Origin: Burkholderiales bacterium
GTDB taxonomy: Bacteria > Pseudomonadota > Gammaproteobacteria > Burkholderiales > Ga0077523
NCBI GenBank assembly: GCA_019745565.1
Contig: JAIESW010000003.1
Location: 1-64,000, forward strand
Direction: 5' to 3'
Length of the DNA stretch: 64,000 nt
The notes beneath the pieces are model-generated. The model was not told where the DNA came from, searched no databases, and saw only the letters and a list, made by a program, of their open reading frames with translations. Every line of letters starts with the position of its first letter. Positions within the stretch are counted from its first letter, which is position 1. Positions 16,750 to 25,154 of the stretch are shown here, piece after piece. A program made the translations under genes and the position numbers.

Positions 16750-17622
16750 CTACTGCGCCTTGGCCGTGCCGCGATAAAGGATCCGCACCGCCTCTTCGGT
16801 GATGTGCTTGTGCGCCGCCTGCTCCTCGGGCCCGAAGTCCACCTTCGGCCGCGGTTCCGGCTCGAAGTGGTGATAACGGTCGGTGCCGCGCACCAGCGTC
16901 GCCGAGTCGCGCGGGCCGGCCGTCTGCCGCACGTACGTGGGCACGTAGCGGACGGCGAAGCCGATGCGGCGGCGGTTGGACGGATTGGGTTCCGACCCAT
17001 GTACGAGCCGGACGTGGTGCAGCGAGAACTCACCCGGCTGCAGTTCGATGTTCACGGCCTTGGCCGGATCCACGTCCACCTGCACCTCCTGACCACGCGT
17101 GAGCATGTTGTTGTCGGCGAAGGTGTCCTTGTGGGGCAACTGATCCATCAGATGGGTGCCGGGCATGACCTTCATGCAACCGTTCTCGACCACGCTGTCG
17201 GAGAAGGCGACCCAAGCCGTCACGATGTCCGGTTCGGACAGACCCCAGTAGGTGGAGTCCTGGTGCCAGGACACGTAGCCGGGGTCACGCGCATCCTTGG
17301 TGAAGAAGCTCGAGCTCCAACAGAGCAGATCGGGACCGAGCACGTCCTCGACCGCGTCGAGAATGGCGGGGTGCCGCACGATCTCGTCGGCCCAGGTGAA
17401 GAGCAGATGCGGCTTGTTGCGCAGCTGGCCGCTCAGCGTACCGCCGTTCGCCTGCTCGAACTTCTCGAGCTTGTCGCGATAGACCGCGATCTCCGCCGCG
17501 GAGAATGCCCGCAGCGGGAAGTGATAGCCGAGCCGGTCGAAGGCCTCGACCTGATCGGCGTTCAAGACATGGTGGGATCGGGCGTTGCGTGCGTGCCACG
17601 CGGCGGTTGCTGCCTGAGTCAT
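16750..17622 (-). CDS. Phytanoyl-CoA dioxygenase family (Fe(II)/2-oxoglutarate) oxygenase 1
   Basis: A 290-residue non-heme iron hydroxylase. The 2-His-1-Asp facial triad is visible: H120-Q-D122 in SWHQDSTYW and H208 in VHGSEPN, with an arginine for 2-oxoglutarate nearby (SNRRRIGFAVRY). It should hydroxylate an aliphatic or small substrate using O2 and 2-oxoglutarate; only a few family members act on phytanoyl-CoA. An AGGAG ribosome-binding site lies before ATG 17622. It follows the SMP-30-like gene and precedes the ABM gene, and may perform the first oxidation step of the cluster. Confidence 0.88.
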   Translation of the reverse strand: MTQAATAAWHARNARSHHVLNADQVEAFDRLGYHFPLRAFSAAEIAVYRDKLEKFEQANGGTLSGQLRNKPHLLFTWADEIVRHPAILDAVEDVLGPDLLCWSSSFFTKDARDPGYVSWHQDSTYWGLSEPDIVTAWVAFSDSVVENGCMKVMPGTHLMDQLPHKDTFADNNMLTRGQEVQVDVDPAKAVNIELQPGEFSLHHVRLVHGSEPNPSNRRRIGFAVRYVPTYVRQTAGPRDSATLVRGTDRYHHFEPEPRPKVDFGPEEQAAHKHITEEAVRILYRGTAKAQ

Positions 17623-17695
17623 GTTGCTCCTCGTTTCGACTTCGCACCCGAACCGTAGCGGGCGCGCACCTCTTCGGCGCGCGCCCCATGCCGCT

Positions 17696-18772
17696 TCAGG
17701 GCAGCTGATAACCCTTCTTGCCTACCTTGATACGATACAGGCTCTTGCCGGACGTGACGTACAGGGTGTTTGCGAGATCGCCGCGACCGAAGGCCACGTT
17801 GGTCGGCAGCTCCTTGCCCGTGGGAATGAAACCGAGTTCCTTGCCGTCGGGCGAATACACGGCGATACCGGCGCGGTGCTCGCAACGCTCCGCGACCCAC
17901 AGGTTGCCCTCTGCATCGGCCACCAGCCCGTCGGGCCCGGTGCAGGCCGGCGTGCGGTCCTTCGAGTAGTCCTTGAAGACGCGCCGGTTCGACAGGCTGC
18001 CGTCCGCCGCGAGATCCCACACCTGCAGCAGGTGCGCGCCGGGCAGCGAGGCTTCGCCCTTCTTCATGTTCTCGAAGGCCAGAGCGCCGTTGTCGTTGCT
18101 GACGATGTACACGTTCTTCTGGTCGGGCGAGACCAGGATGCCGTTGCACTTGCCGCAATCCATCGCGACGCGCGCGACGGTGCCATCCGGATCGACGCGG
18201 TAGGCGGCGAAACCGTCGGCCATCACCGGCTCGTGACCGAGGTAGCGCGGATCGGTGAAGAAGATGCGGCCCTTCTCGTCGATGCTGATGTCGTTCAACG
18301 CGTTGAACGGCTTGCCCTCGTAGCCGCCGGCCAGGATCAGGCTGCGGCCGGTCTTCATGTCGATCTTCGCGAGCATGCGCAGGCCGTAGTCGGCGCCCAT
18401 CGCGACGACCAGGTTGCCTTCACGGTCGAACTTGAGGCCGTTCGACATGCCGCTCGGGCTGCGGAAGATGGTGGCCTGTTTGGTCTTGGGATCGACCTTC
18501 CAGATGTGGCCGCCCATGGAATGCTTGCCGCTCGGATCCTTGCAGAATTTGGTGAACGTGATGTCGCTGAAGTACACCATGTTGTCCGGGCCGACCGTCG
18601 GCCCTTCGGCGAAGCAGTCGCCGTCGAACAGCTTCTCGAGCTTGGCACCGGCAGGAATGACGGACGGATCGCCGCTGGGTGCGGGCAGTTCGTCGGCGTA
18701 TGCGGAAGCGCTCGCCGCGAGGGCGAAACCGGTGACGGCGACGGTGCGCCGGAATGCGTGCGACCACTTCAT
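17696..18772 (-). CDS. Exported SMP-30/gluconolactonase-like beta-propeller
   Basis: A 358-residue protein with a signal peptide (FRRTVAVTGFALAASASAYAD). Its six-bladed propeller pattern includes DCFAEGPTVGPDNMVYFSD (metal-binding Glu of the EGP motif), NGLKFDREGNLVV, NDISIDEKGRIFFTDPRYLG and NGILVSPDQKNVYIVSN. SMP-30/LRE proteins are calcium- or zinc-dependent lactonases. This one would act in the periplasm, opening a lactone before or during uptake. ATG 18772 is preceded by AGGAGGAG. The gene is the first of the minus-strand cluster, divergent from the IclR gene. Confidence 0.88.
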   Translation of the reverse strand: MKWSHAFRRTVAVTGFALAASASAYADELPAPSGDPSVIPAGAKLEKLFDGDCFAEGPTVGPDNMVYFSDITFTKFCKDPSGKHSMGGHIWKVDPKTKQATIFRSPSGMSNGLKFDREGNLVVAMGADYGLRMLAKIDMKTGRSLILAGGYEGKPFNALNDISIDEKGRIFFTDPRYLGHEPVMADGFAAYRVDPDGTVARVAMDCGKCNGILVSPDQKNVYIVSNDNGALAFENMKKGEASLPGAHLLQVWDLAADGSLSNRRVFKDYSKDRTPACTGPDGLVADAEGNLWVAERCEHRAGIAVYSPDGKELGFIPTGKELPTNVAFGRGDLANTLYVTSGKSLYRIKVGKKGYQLP

Positions 18773-18939
18773 GAGAGTCTCCTCCTCAGAAGACGGGCTG
18801 GCCCCGCCGGTTATCGTGTCTTGAAAAGATCGGGCGCCGGGCCGGTACCGGCGCGGCGCCACGGAAGACGCGTGCTCCTTGCCGGCCGGGCCCGGGATGC
18901 CCGCGGGCAGCTCGAGTCGGACGGAAACGGATCAAGACC

Positions 18940-18951
18940 ACAACTTGTTGT
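18940..18951. promoter_or_regulatory. Second inverted repeat in the lactonase/IclR intergenic region
   Basis: ACAAC and GTTGT form 5-bp arms around TT. The repeat lies 17 bp from the better palindrome at 18968-18982, in the AT-rich divergent promoter. It may be a second regulator contact or part of a promoter; evidence is only symmetry. Confidence 0.35.
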
Positions 18952-18967
18952 AACCGCTTTTTATTAA

Positions 18968-18982
18968 TGAAATACCATTTCA
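18968..18982. promoter_or_regulatory. Probable IclR operator, TGAAAT-ACC-ATTTCA
   Basis: A perfect 6+6 bp inverted repeat with a 3-bp spacer in the only AT-rich stretch between the SMP-30-like gene (minus) and the IclR gene (plus). Known IclR/KdgR-type operators have similar TGAAA...TTTCA symmetry. The repeat lies 23 bp before the ATG at 19006, which supports that start over the longer one at 18967 that would put the operator inside the coding region. Confidence 0.6.
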
Positions 18983-19005
18983 AATATAAAAACACGGACG
19001 GAACC

Positions 19006-19788
19006 ATGTCAACGCCAAATGCGAAGAAAAAAGACGATGGACGCTACAGCGCCCCCGCGCTGGAGAAGGGGCTCGACATCATCGAACTGCTTGCCGCAGA
19101 GCAACATGGACTCACGCTGCAGGAGATCGCACGCCACCTGGAGCGCACGGCCACGGAGCTCTTCCGCATGCTCGACGTGCTGGTACGGCGCGGCTATCTC
19201 GCCCGGCGCAGCGACGGCGCGTACCTGCTGACGCTGCGCCTGTTCGAACTGGCCCATCGGCACCCTCCGGTGGATCGCCTGCTGGGTGTGGCGATGCCGC
19301 ATCTCGAGGCGCTGGCGCGCGCCGTGCGACAGTCCAACCATCTGAGCGTGCACCACGACGACCGGCTCGTGGTGCTCGCACGTGTCGAGTCACCCGATCC
19401 GATCAGCTACTCGGTCCGGCCGGGCTCCCACTTTCCCTTCCACGACGATCGCGTGTCGGCCCGGGTGATCTCGGCGTTTCAGCCCGCCGACCGCCTGCCG
19501 CAGGTCCTGGCCCAGCTGCTCGGCACGGAGACCCCCTCGAAGGCGCGCCTGCGCACCCTGGAACAGCGGCTCGACGAGATCCGCGTGCGCGGCTACGAGG
19601 AAGGTCCGAGCGACACCGTGCCCGGCGTGACCGACATCTGTTTTCCGCTGTTCGACCACTTCGGCGTGGTCGCTGCAGTGAACGTGGTGCACGTGCGGCA
19701 GCGGCACACGCGCATCACGGTGGCGGAGACGCGCGCCGCGTTGCGCGAAGCGGCGGCGGAAATCTCGCGGGAGCTCGGACGCGTATAG
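19006..19788 (+). CDS. IclR-family transcriptional regulator
   Basis: A 260-residue protein with an N-terminal winged HTH (about 15-75: APALEKGLDIIELLAAEQHGLTLQEIARHL, then RTATELFRMLDVLVRRGYLAR). A C-terminal effector domain follows (GVAMPHLEALARAVRQSNHLSV...). These are one-component sensors of aromatic or organic acids. It is divergent from the catabolic operon starting with the SMP-30-like gene and convergent with the second PhyH gene, so it is the likely regulator of both. ATG 19006 (MSTPNAKKK) is preferred over the ATG at 18967 because a palindromic operator would otherwise be coding. Confidence 0.9.
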   Translation: MSTPNAKKKDDGRYSAPALEKGLDIIELLAAEQHGLTLQEIARHLERTATELFRMLDVLVRRGYLARRSDGAYLLTLRLFELAHRHPPVDRLLGVAMPHLEALARAVRQSNHLSVHHDDRLVVLARVESPDPISYSVRPGSHFPFHDDRVSARVISAFQPADRLPQVLAQLLGTETPSKARLRTLEQRLDEIRVRGYEEGPSDTVPGVTDICFPLFDHFGVVAAVNVVHVRQRHTRITVAETRAALREAAAEISRELGRV

Positions 19789-19839
19789 CGCCGCTCTCGG
19801 TCGACCGGGGCGCGAGGGCGGGTGGCCCTCGGCCGCGGT

Positions 19840-20715
19840 TCAGGTCGCGGCCGCTTTCACCTCGAAGTACCGCGAGCGGATCGCGGTCTGGTTCTCGTAG
19901 ATCGACCCCTGGTTGAGGGCCGGGGGCAACGGCATGCGGACCGGCACGTCGACCATGCGCGGCTGGATCGTCGGCGCGCCGAACATCATGCGGCTGTCGA
20001 ACTCCTCCAGCGTGGTGAAGTTCACGAGCGGCCACGCGTCGGCCGCCGCGCATTCGTAGAGCAGCAGCTGGCGCGGGCGATCGGAAGTGTTCTGGGCCGA
20101 ACCATGCACCAGGCGGACGTGATGGAACGACGCCGATCCGGCGCGGCCGGTGCAAGACACCGCCTTGGAAAAATCGAGATTGCACGCGGTCGGATCCATC
20201 GCGCCGCAGAAACGGCCCTCGGCGTGATGATCGTAGGTCGGCCCCTTGTGCGTGCCGGGCAGCACCAGCATCGGGCCGTTCTCGTCGGCGACGTCGTCGA
20301 GCATCACGCCGATGGCGAGGATGTCGTCGTTGGTGTGCGGATAAAAGGCCCAGTCCTGGTGCCATTCCACCGGCGAACCGTATCGGGGCGCCTTCACGTT
20401 GAGCTTGGAGCCGTGCAGCCGCACGTCGGGGCCGATCAGCTTCCTCAGCACGTCCACCATGACCGGGCTCTTCAGCGCTTCCTGGAACACCGGATGCACA
20501 AGGTGCGGCTTCTTGATGCGCCGCACGCGCGGATTCGACGGCGTGTGCGTCGGCTCGAGGTCGTAGACGTCGGTGTGGGTGGTGACGCCGCGCGCCTTGT
20601 CGGTGAGCTCGTCGATGACGCGCTGCATGCGGGCACGCAGTTCCGGCCCGATGACGTCTTCCACCACGACGTACCCCTGGTCGCGGTAGAACGCGACCTG
20701 CTCTGCGGAAATCAT
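19840..20715 (-). CDS. Phytanoyl-CoA dioxygenase family oxygenase 2
   Basis: A 291-residue Fe(II)/2-oxoglutarate oxygenase. The triad is H119-Q-D121 (VEWHQDWAFYPHTND) and H204 (VHGSAQN), with an arginine after it (SDRPRQLL). VADENGPMLVLPGTHKGP is the usual conserved beta segment. The sequence differs strongly from the dioxygenase at 16750, so they are not recent duplicates. ATG 20715 has GAGGAGAAC upstream. It converges on the IclR gene and is divergent from the cyclase gene, so it may share their control. Confidence 0.88.
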   Translation of the reverse strand: MISAEQVAFYRDQGYVVVEDVIGPELRARMQRVIDELTDKARGVTTHTDVYDLEPTHTPSNPRVRRIKKPHLVHPVFQEALKSPVMVDVLRKLIGPDVRLHGSKLNVKAPRYGSPVEWHQDWAFYPHTNDDILAIGVMLDDVADENGPMLVLPGTHKGPTYDHHAEGRFCGAMDPTACNLDFSKAVSCTGRAGSASFHHVRLVHGSAQNTSDRPRQLLLYECAAADAWPLVNFTTLEEFDSRMMFGAPTIQPRMVDVPVRMPLPPALNQGSIYENQTAIRSRYFEVKAAAT

Positions 20716-20967
20716 GCTGCTGTTCTCCTCTTGCGCCGCAACAAAATCGCGGCCGAACGGCCGTGTCACAGGATCCATCGGGCGCACGCGCTCCGTTTCC
20801 TGCCGCGAAGCGGCGGCTACTGTGCGCCGCACGCACGAACACTGTCAACGACCGAGGTGATCTGCTTGCAAGGTGTGACCTTCTATGTCAATGTTTTCGT
20901 CGGGGTTCACACGAGTAGCTCATTCATGTGATCCCGACCCACAAATAGATAACCGAGGAGAGAGAGC

Positions 20968-22059
20968 ATGAAAAGGTTGACCCTTGCGGCAGCCGTAGGC
21001 AGTGCTTTGCTGATGATGGGGACGAGCGCTATGGCGCAGGTCGTGCCGGGTCCGCAGGAGAACAGCGACTGGCCCGCCAACCAGTGGGGTCCGGATGACA
21101 AGGCCGGTTCGGCGAACCACACCAAGAATTCGGCGAACATCAAGAAGGCCCTGTCACTCGTCAAGCAGTACAAGTCGCTCACGATCGGCAAGTACTATCA
21201 CCGTGAAGCCCCGGCCTTCGGTCCGCGCGGCTGGCAGATGAGCATTCCCGGCACGCCCACCGGCGGCCCGTTCGGCAAGAACGCGCTGGTCTACCACGAT
21301 GAGTTGGTGACCACCGAAATCGGCCAGATCCAGACCCAGTTCGACGGCCCCGGCCACATCGGCATCAACACCAGCAAGGGTCCGATGTTCTACAACAAGC
21401 GCATCTCGTGGGATTCGTACGAGCGTGGCGCGGGCGGCCGTGTCTTCGGCATGGGCCCCCTTGGCGTGGAACACGTCGGTGAACTCGGCTTCGTGTGCCG
21501 CCTCGTGGTGCTCGACGCCGTGGCCCTGCGCAAGTCCCAAGGCAAGATCTCGGCTTCCGAGGAAATGCTGCCAATTCCGAAGAAGGCTGGCGACCCCGGC
21601 ATCGTGACTGCCCAGGACATGAAGGACATGCTGAAGGCGCAAGGCCTCGCCGACATCGGCGCCGGCGACTGCGTCGCACTCCACACCGGTCAGGGCAACA
21701 CCTGGAGCAACGACCGCTACAAGAAGATGGACAGCGCCGCTCGCGCCGCCGCCCGTGCCAAGTTCGCCGAAGGCGAGCCGGGCTTCGGCATCAGCGCCTG
21801 CATGTACATGGCCGAGAAGAACATCGCCCTCACCATGGGCGACACTTCCGCGAACGACGCGCAGCCCGGCGGCGAGCAGGACGGCTATGCCGTGCCCTGC
21901 CACACCGAACTGCAGCCGAAGCGCGGCATCTGGAACCTGGAGAACGTCGACACCAAGTCGCTCGTCGATGCCAAGATCTACGAAGGTGCCTTCATCTGGG
22001 CGCCGCTCAAGATCATCGGCGCCACGGGTTCCCCGGGCAACCCGGTGGTGCTGTACTGA
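20968..22059 (+). CDS. Exported cyclase-family (kynurenine formamidase-like) hydrolase
   Basis: A 363-residue metal-dependent hydrolase of the cyclase family (PF04199-like), with a signal peptide (LTLAAAVGSALLMMGTSAMAQ). The metal site is recognisable in TQFDGPGHIG, with Asp and His in the usual HxxxDxxxH region; TQFDGxGH is the variant found in many bacterial homologues. LVVLDAVALRKSQG and GAGDCVALHTGQGN are further family segments. Members hydrolyse amides, lactones or formamides. The RBS GAGGAGAGAG is strong and a terminator follows. It probably works in the periplasm, like the SMP-30 lactonase of the neighbouring cluster. Confidence 0.85.
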   Translation: MKRLTLAAAVGSALLMMGTSAMAQVVPGPQENSDWPANQWGPDDKAGSANHTKNSANIKKALSLVKQYKSLTIGKYYHREAPAFGPRGWQMSIPGTPTGGPFGKNALVYHDELVTTEIGQIQTQFDGPGHIGINTSKGPMFYNKRISWDSYERGAGGRVFGMGPLGVEHVGELGFVCRLVVLDAVALRKSQGKISASEEMLPIPKKAGDPGIVTAQDMKDMLKAQGLADIGAGDCVALHTGQGNTWSNDRYKKMDSAARAAARAKFAEGEPGFGISACMYMAEKNIALTMGDTSANDAQPGGEQDGYAVPCHTELQPKRGIWNLENVDTKSLVDAKIYEGAFIWAPLKIIGATGSPGNPVVLY

Positions 22060-22078
22060 TCGCAAGCTTCAAGCGATG

Positions 22079-22109
22079 AAAAGAGCGGCCTTCGGGCCGC
22101 TCTTTTTTT
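22079..22109 (+). terminator. Intrinsic terminator after the cyclase gene
   Basis: AAGAGCGGCC and GGCCGCTCTT form a perfect 10-bp stem with a TTCG tetraloop, followed by a T-run. This is a textbook rho-independent terminator 20 bp after the cyclase stop. The A-tract before the stem makes it potentially bidirectional. Confidence 0.9.
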
Positions 22110-22132
22110 GCCTGCCGTTTGGGCACTCGCGA

Positions 22133-22270
22133 CTACTTCTTCTTGTTGCGATTTGCCCCAGCAGTGCCCGCACCGGCCGTCGCGGCGAATGGCGATACCG
22201 CCCCTGCCGGTGCCTTGGCCTTCTTCGGTTTCTTCGGTTCCTTGTTGCTGCGTAGCTGACCCTTGGCCAT
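22133..22270 (-). CDS. Conserved small basic protein (MAKGQ type)
   Basis: A 45-residue Lys/Ala/Pro-rich protein starting MAKGQLRSNKEPKKPKK and ending ANRNKKK. It has an AGGAGAT Shine-Dalgarno 6 nt before ATG 22270. The opening MAKGQ-RSNKE-KKPK is a pattern I associate with a widespread, uncharacterised betaproteobacterial small protein. It has no transmembrane segment or cysteine. High charge suggests nucleic-acid or ribosome contact, but this is inference only. An upstream extension of the frame (to 22336) has no RBS and is not used. Confidence 0.75.
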   Translation of the reverse strand: MAKGQLRSNKEPKKPKKAKAPAGAVSPFAATAGAGTAGANRNKKK

Positions 22271-22435
22271 GGTTTGATCTCCTGCGTTGAGAAGTTCGGG
22301 CGGCGTGACGCCGTCCGATCGCGTGATGCTCGGCATGCGACGGGGGAAGTGTAGCGAACCGCTGGGCCATCCCGCCGCCGAAGTTGTTGCGCCTAGTGGC
22401 GAACGAAGCAGACCCGTCGCCGGGCGGGTACCGCG

Positions 22436-23866
22436 CTAACCCACCCGAGGTAACGACAGCACCGCCACGGCACCGCCTTCCGGATGATTCTCGATCCGTA
22501 CCAAACCGCGGTGCAGAGCCGCGATCTCGTCGACGAAGCTCAAGCCCAGGCCAGTGCTTTTCTTGCCCGTGTCAGGCCGCGGCAGGGAATAGAAGCGCTC
22601 GAACAGCCGGTCTTGCGCGAACTCGGGGATACCGGGTCCGCGGTCGCGGACGGCGATCGCGACCCGGCGACCGTCGGTCGTCACACGAAGGGTTACGACC
22701 GAACCCGGCGGCGCGAAATCGATGGCGTTTTGCACGAGGTTCATCAGCGCCCGATGCAACAGGAACGCATCACCAGCCACGCGCGCACCGTGATCGGCTT
22801 CCAGCTCGAGACGCACGGAGCGACGATCCGCCAGGGGTTGGGCGGCACTCGCCACCCCCTCGATCAGGTCGTCGACGCTCACCGCACCGACCGTCTCGAG
22901 GCGGCGTTGCTTCTCCAGACCGGAGAGCTCGAGCAACCGGTCAACCACTTCCTGGATGCGCTGCGTCTGCTCGCGGATGTTGGCAGTGAAGCGTGCTCGC
23001 TCCGCTTCCGGCATAGGTTCCTGAAGCAGCTCCGCGGCTCCGCGGATCGCGGACAACGGGCTCTTGATCTCGTGCGTGAGTGACTGGACGTACTGCTCGG
23101 TGTAGGTCCGTCCCGCCAAGGCGTCGCGCATCTCCTCGAACGCAGTCCCGATTACGCTGCGCACCCGGCGGCCCAAGCGCGGCAAGCCCGCGCTGCCGTG
23201 CGTGCGCAGCAACCGCACCGAATCCTGGATCAGTACGAACGGACGCATCAGCCAGATCGACACGATCACCGCGAACAGCAGCACCGCGACACCGGCAGTG
23301 AGTCCGACGGCGACCACCTTGCTGCGCGCGTTGGCGAGAAAAGGCTCGAAATCCTTCGTGGGCTTGCCCACGCTGACGACGCCCACGATGCGATCCTTCC
23401 ATAGCACCGGAGCCGCCACGTACATCACTTCGGATCGGCGATCGGCCGGGTCCTCGACGCTCGTGCGCGCACCGTACTTGCCGGCGAGCGTGAGGTTCAC
23501 GTCGCGCCAAGTCGAGTAGTCGGCACCTTCGTCGCGGTCGAACGAATCGTAGATGACGGTACCGACGCGGTTCGCGATGATGATCCGCAGATCGACGTGC
23601 GTCTTGCGCACGCCGAAGATCTCGGCGTCGAAGCGCCTCGTGTACAGGCCGCGCAGACCGAGCCGCAGGCGATCGGGGTGGATCACCCCGTCCTCCACCT
23701 CGAGCGCGACGATCGACGCGATCGCATGCGCGGTGTCGATCATGGATTCCTCGGCCGACTCGCGATAGCGCGGATCGAGGTCGGCGATGATCCGCAACAG
23801 CACGAACGCCACGCCGATCGCGAAGACCACCACCACGCCGGCGAAGATGCGGTTGCGGCGGCTCAC
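22436..23866 (-). CDS. creC: Sensor histidine kinase CreC
   Basis: A 476-residue membrane sensor kinase, close to E. coli CreC (474). TM1 is at 7-27. A periplasmic sensor follows with FDRDEGADYSTWRDVNLTLAGKYGARTS, a CreC hallmark. TM2 is at about 184-205 and is followed by HAMP-like and DHp regions, with the phospho-acceptor His265 in SLTHEIKSPLSAIRG. The ATPase domain has NLVQNAIDFAPPG (N-box), RDRGPGIP and GLGLSFV. The start is GTG 23866, overlapping the creB stop by 4 nt. It is expected to phosphorylate CreB in response to carbon-state or cell-wall stress. No CreD follows here. Confidence 0.88.
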   Translation of the reverse strand: MSRRNRIFAGVVVVFAIGVAFVLLRIIADLDPRYRESAEESMIDTAHAIASIVALEVEDGVIHPDRLRLGLRGLYTRRFDAEIFGVRKTHVDLRIIIANRVGTVIYDSFDRDEGADYSTWRDVNLTLAGKYGARTSVEDPADRRSEVMYVAAPVLWKDRIVGVVSVGKPTKDFEPFLANARSKVVAVGLTAGVAVLLFAVIVSIWLMRPFVLIQDSVRLLRTHGSAGLPRLGRRVRSVIGTAFEEMRDALAGRTYTEQYVQSLTHEIKSPLSAIRGAAELLQEPMPEAERARFTANIREQTQRIQEVVDRLLELSGLEKQRRLETVGAVSVDDLIEGVASAAQPLADRRSVRLELEADHGARVAGDAFLLHRALMNLVQNAIDFAPPGSVVTLRVTTDGRRVAIAVRDRGPGIPEFAQDRLFERFYSLPRPDTGKKSTGLGLSFVDEIAALHRGLVRIENHPEGGAVAVLSLPRVG

Positions 23867-24552
23867 CAGTCCTCGCGCAGCGAATAGCCGTCGCCGCGAT
23901 GGGTACGGATCGCCTCGACGTCGGGTTTTACCGCCTTCAGCTTGGCGCGGATCAGCTTGATGTGGGCGTCGACGGTGCGGTCGAAGCTCGAATCCGGATC
24001 GTCCCACGCCTGCTGCAGGATCTCGTCGCGCGAGTAGACGCGGCCGGGCCGCGAGGCGAGCAACTTCAACACACGGTACTCGTAGCGCGACAAGTCGAGC
24101 GCGGTGCCGAAGTAGCGTACCGACTTGCGCTCGTCGTCCACCACCAGCGGCCCGCTCGGCTCGGCAGCGGCCGCCGTCGCGGCCCCGCGCGCGGCGCGGC
24201 GCAGGATCGTCCGCACCCGCGCGGTCAGCTCACGCGGACTGAACGGCTTCGAAACATAGTCGTCGGCACCGAGTTCGAGCCCGACGATGCGGTCCACTTC
24301 AGCGGTGCGCGCGGTGAGGAAGATCACCGGCGCCGCCGTGATCGGCGCCAATCGCTTGAAGAGATCGAACCCGTTGATATCCGGGAGTCCGACGTCGAGG
24401 ATGACCAGAGCAATGCCGTCGTCCCTGGCCGCGTCCAGCGCCGCCTGGCCGGTGGCACACCAGACCGGGTCGTAGCCTTCGGTCGACAATGCGTAGCGGA
24501 TGGTGTCGGCGATGGCCGGTTCGTCTTCGACGACGAGGATGCGGGGACGCAC
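23863..24552 (-). CDS. creB: Response regulator CreB (OmpR/PhoB type)
   Basis: A 229-residue regulator, the same length as E. coli CreB. The receiver domain has acidic residues ED (9-10), the phospho-acceptor Asp53 in VILDVGLPD and KPF near 104. The C-terminal winged helix carries ALDLSRYEYRVLKLLASRPGRVYSRDEILQQAW and FDRTVDAHIKLIRAKL, closely CreB-like. It overlaps creC by 4 nt (GTGA). CreB regulons typically include carbon metabolism and peptidoglycan genes; no Cre box was found in this window. Confidence 0.9.
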   Translation of the reverse strand: MRPRILVVEDEPAIADTIRYALSTEGYDPVWCATGQAALDAARDDGIALVILDVGLPDINGFDLFKRLAPITAAPVIFLTARTAEVDRIVGLELGADDYVSKPFSPRELTARVRTILRRAARGAATAAAAEPSGPLVVDDERKSVRYFGTALDLSRYEYRVLKLLASRPGRVYSRDEILQQAWDDPDSSFDRTVDAHIKLIRAKLKAVKPDVEAIRTHRGDGYSLREDW

Positions 24553-24636
24553 GGAACCTCACGGGCAATGAAGCGCTCTGCGAACGATAGCATCCGGCAC
24601 TGCCGGCATCGCGACCCTCGCGACGCCGGGCGACGG

Positions 24637-25089
24637 TTACCAGCCGGATGCCTTCAGCATCTCCTGCAGACCGCCCTGGTCGTAGCCGTCCATGCGCTGC
24701 GTCCCCACGAAGATCACCGGCACGCCGTTGCCGCCCATCTCCCGGTATTCGCGCCGCCCGCGATCGGTGGTTTCGACGTCGACATCGTCGAACGGGATGT
24801 TGCGGGCGTTGAGGTAGGCCCGCGCCTTCTTGCAGTAGCCGCACCACGTGGTGGTGTAGAGCGTCACCTTCTCGCCCGTCGCAGCCGCCGGCTTCGCCTT
24901 CGGCACCGGCGTGACCGGAGCGACGGTGTTGGACGGCAACTTGACCGACTTGGCCTTGCTCTGCGGCGGCGGACTGTCGGTGTAGAAGATGCGCCCGTCG
25001 GCATCCACCCATCGGTAGACCGCGGCACCGGCGCCGGACGCGCCGAGCACCACGACGAGAAGCAGGAGACGGGACAAGGTGCTGGACAT
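24637..25089 (-). CDS. Exported DUF4124-glutaredoxin fusion
   Basis: A 150-residue protein. A signal peptide (SRLLLLVVVLGASGAGA) is followed by a DUF4124 segment (YRWVDADGRIFYTDSPPP, 25-42), a Pro/Lys linker, then a glutaredoxin domain with the active-site C83-G-Y-C86, GVPVIFVG (cis-Pro loop) and DGYDQGGLQEM. The combination places a glutaredoxin-like redox site outside the cytoplasm. Periplasmic glutaredoxins are unusual because no glutathione-reductase system is known there. The start could also be the ATG nine codons upstream (25116). Reverse direction relative to the hydratase is absent: both read on the minus strand. Confidence 0.82.
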   Translation of the reverse strand: MSSTLSRLLLLVVVLGASGAGAAVYRWVDADGRIFYTDSPPPQSKAKSVKLPSNTVAPVTPVPKAKPAAATGEKVTLYTTTWCGYCKKARAYLNARNIPFDDVDVETTDRGRREYREMGGNGVPVIFVGTQRMDGYDQGGLQEMLKASGW

Positions 25090-25154
25090 GGCTGGACTTT
25101 CGTAACTTCTCCGCATCGAGACAAGCACGTAGCAGGCCGGACGGGGCGCCGGCG

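Noticed and set aside
18967..19005. Longer IclR start at 18967
   Set aside because: Would make the perfect palindromic operator coding; the ATG at 19006 gives the usual N-terminus.
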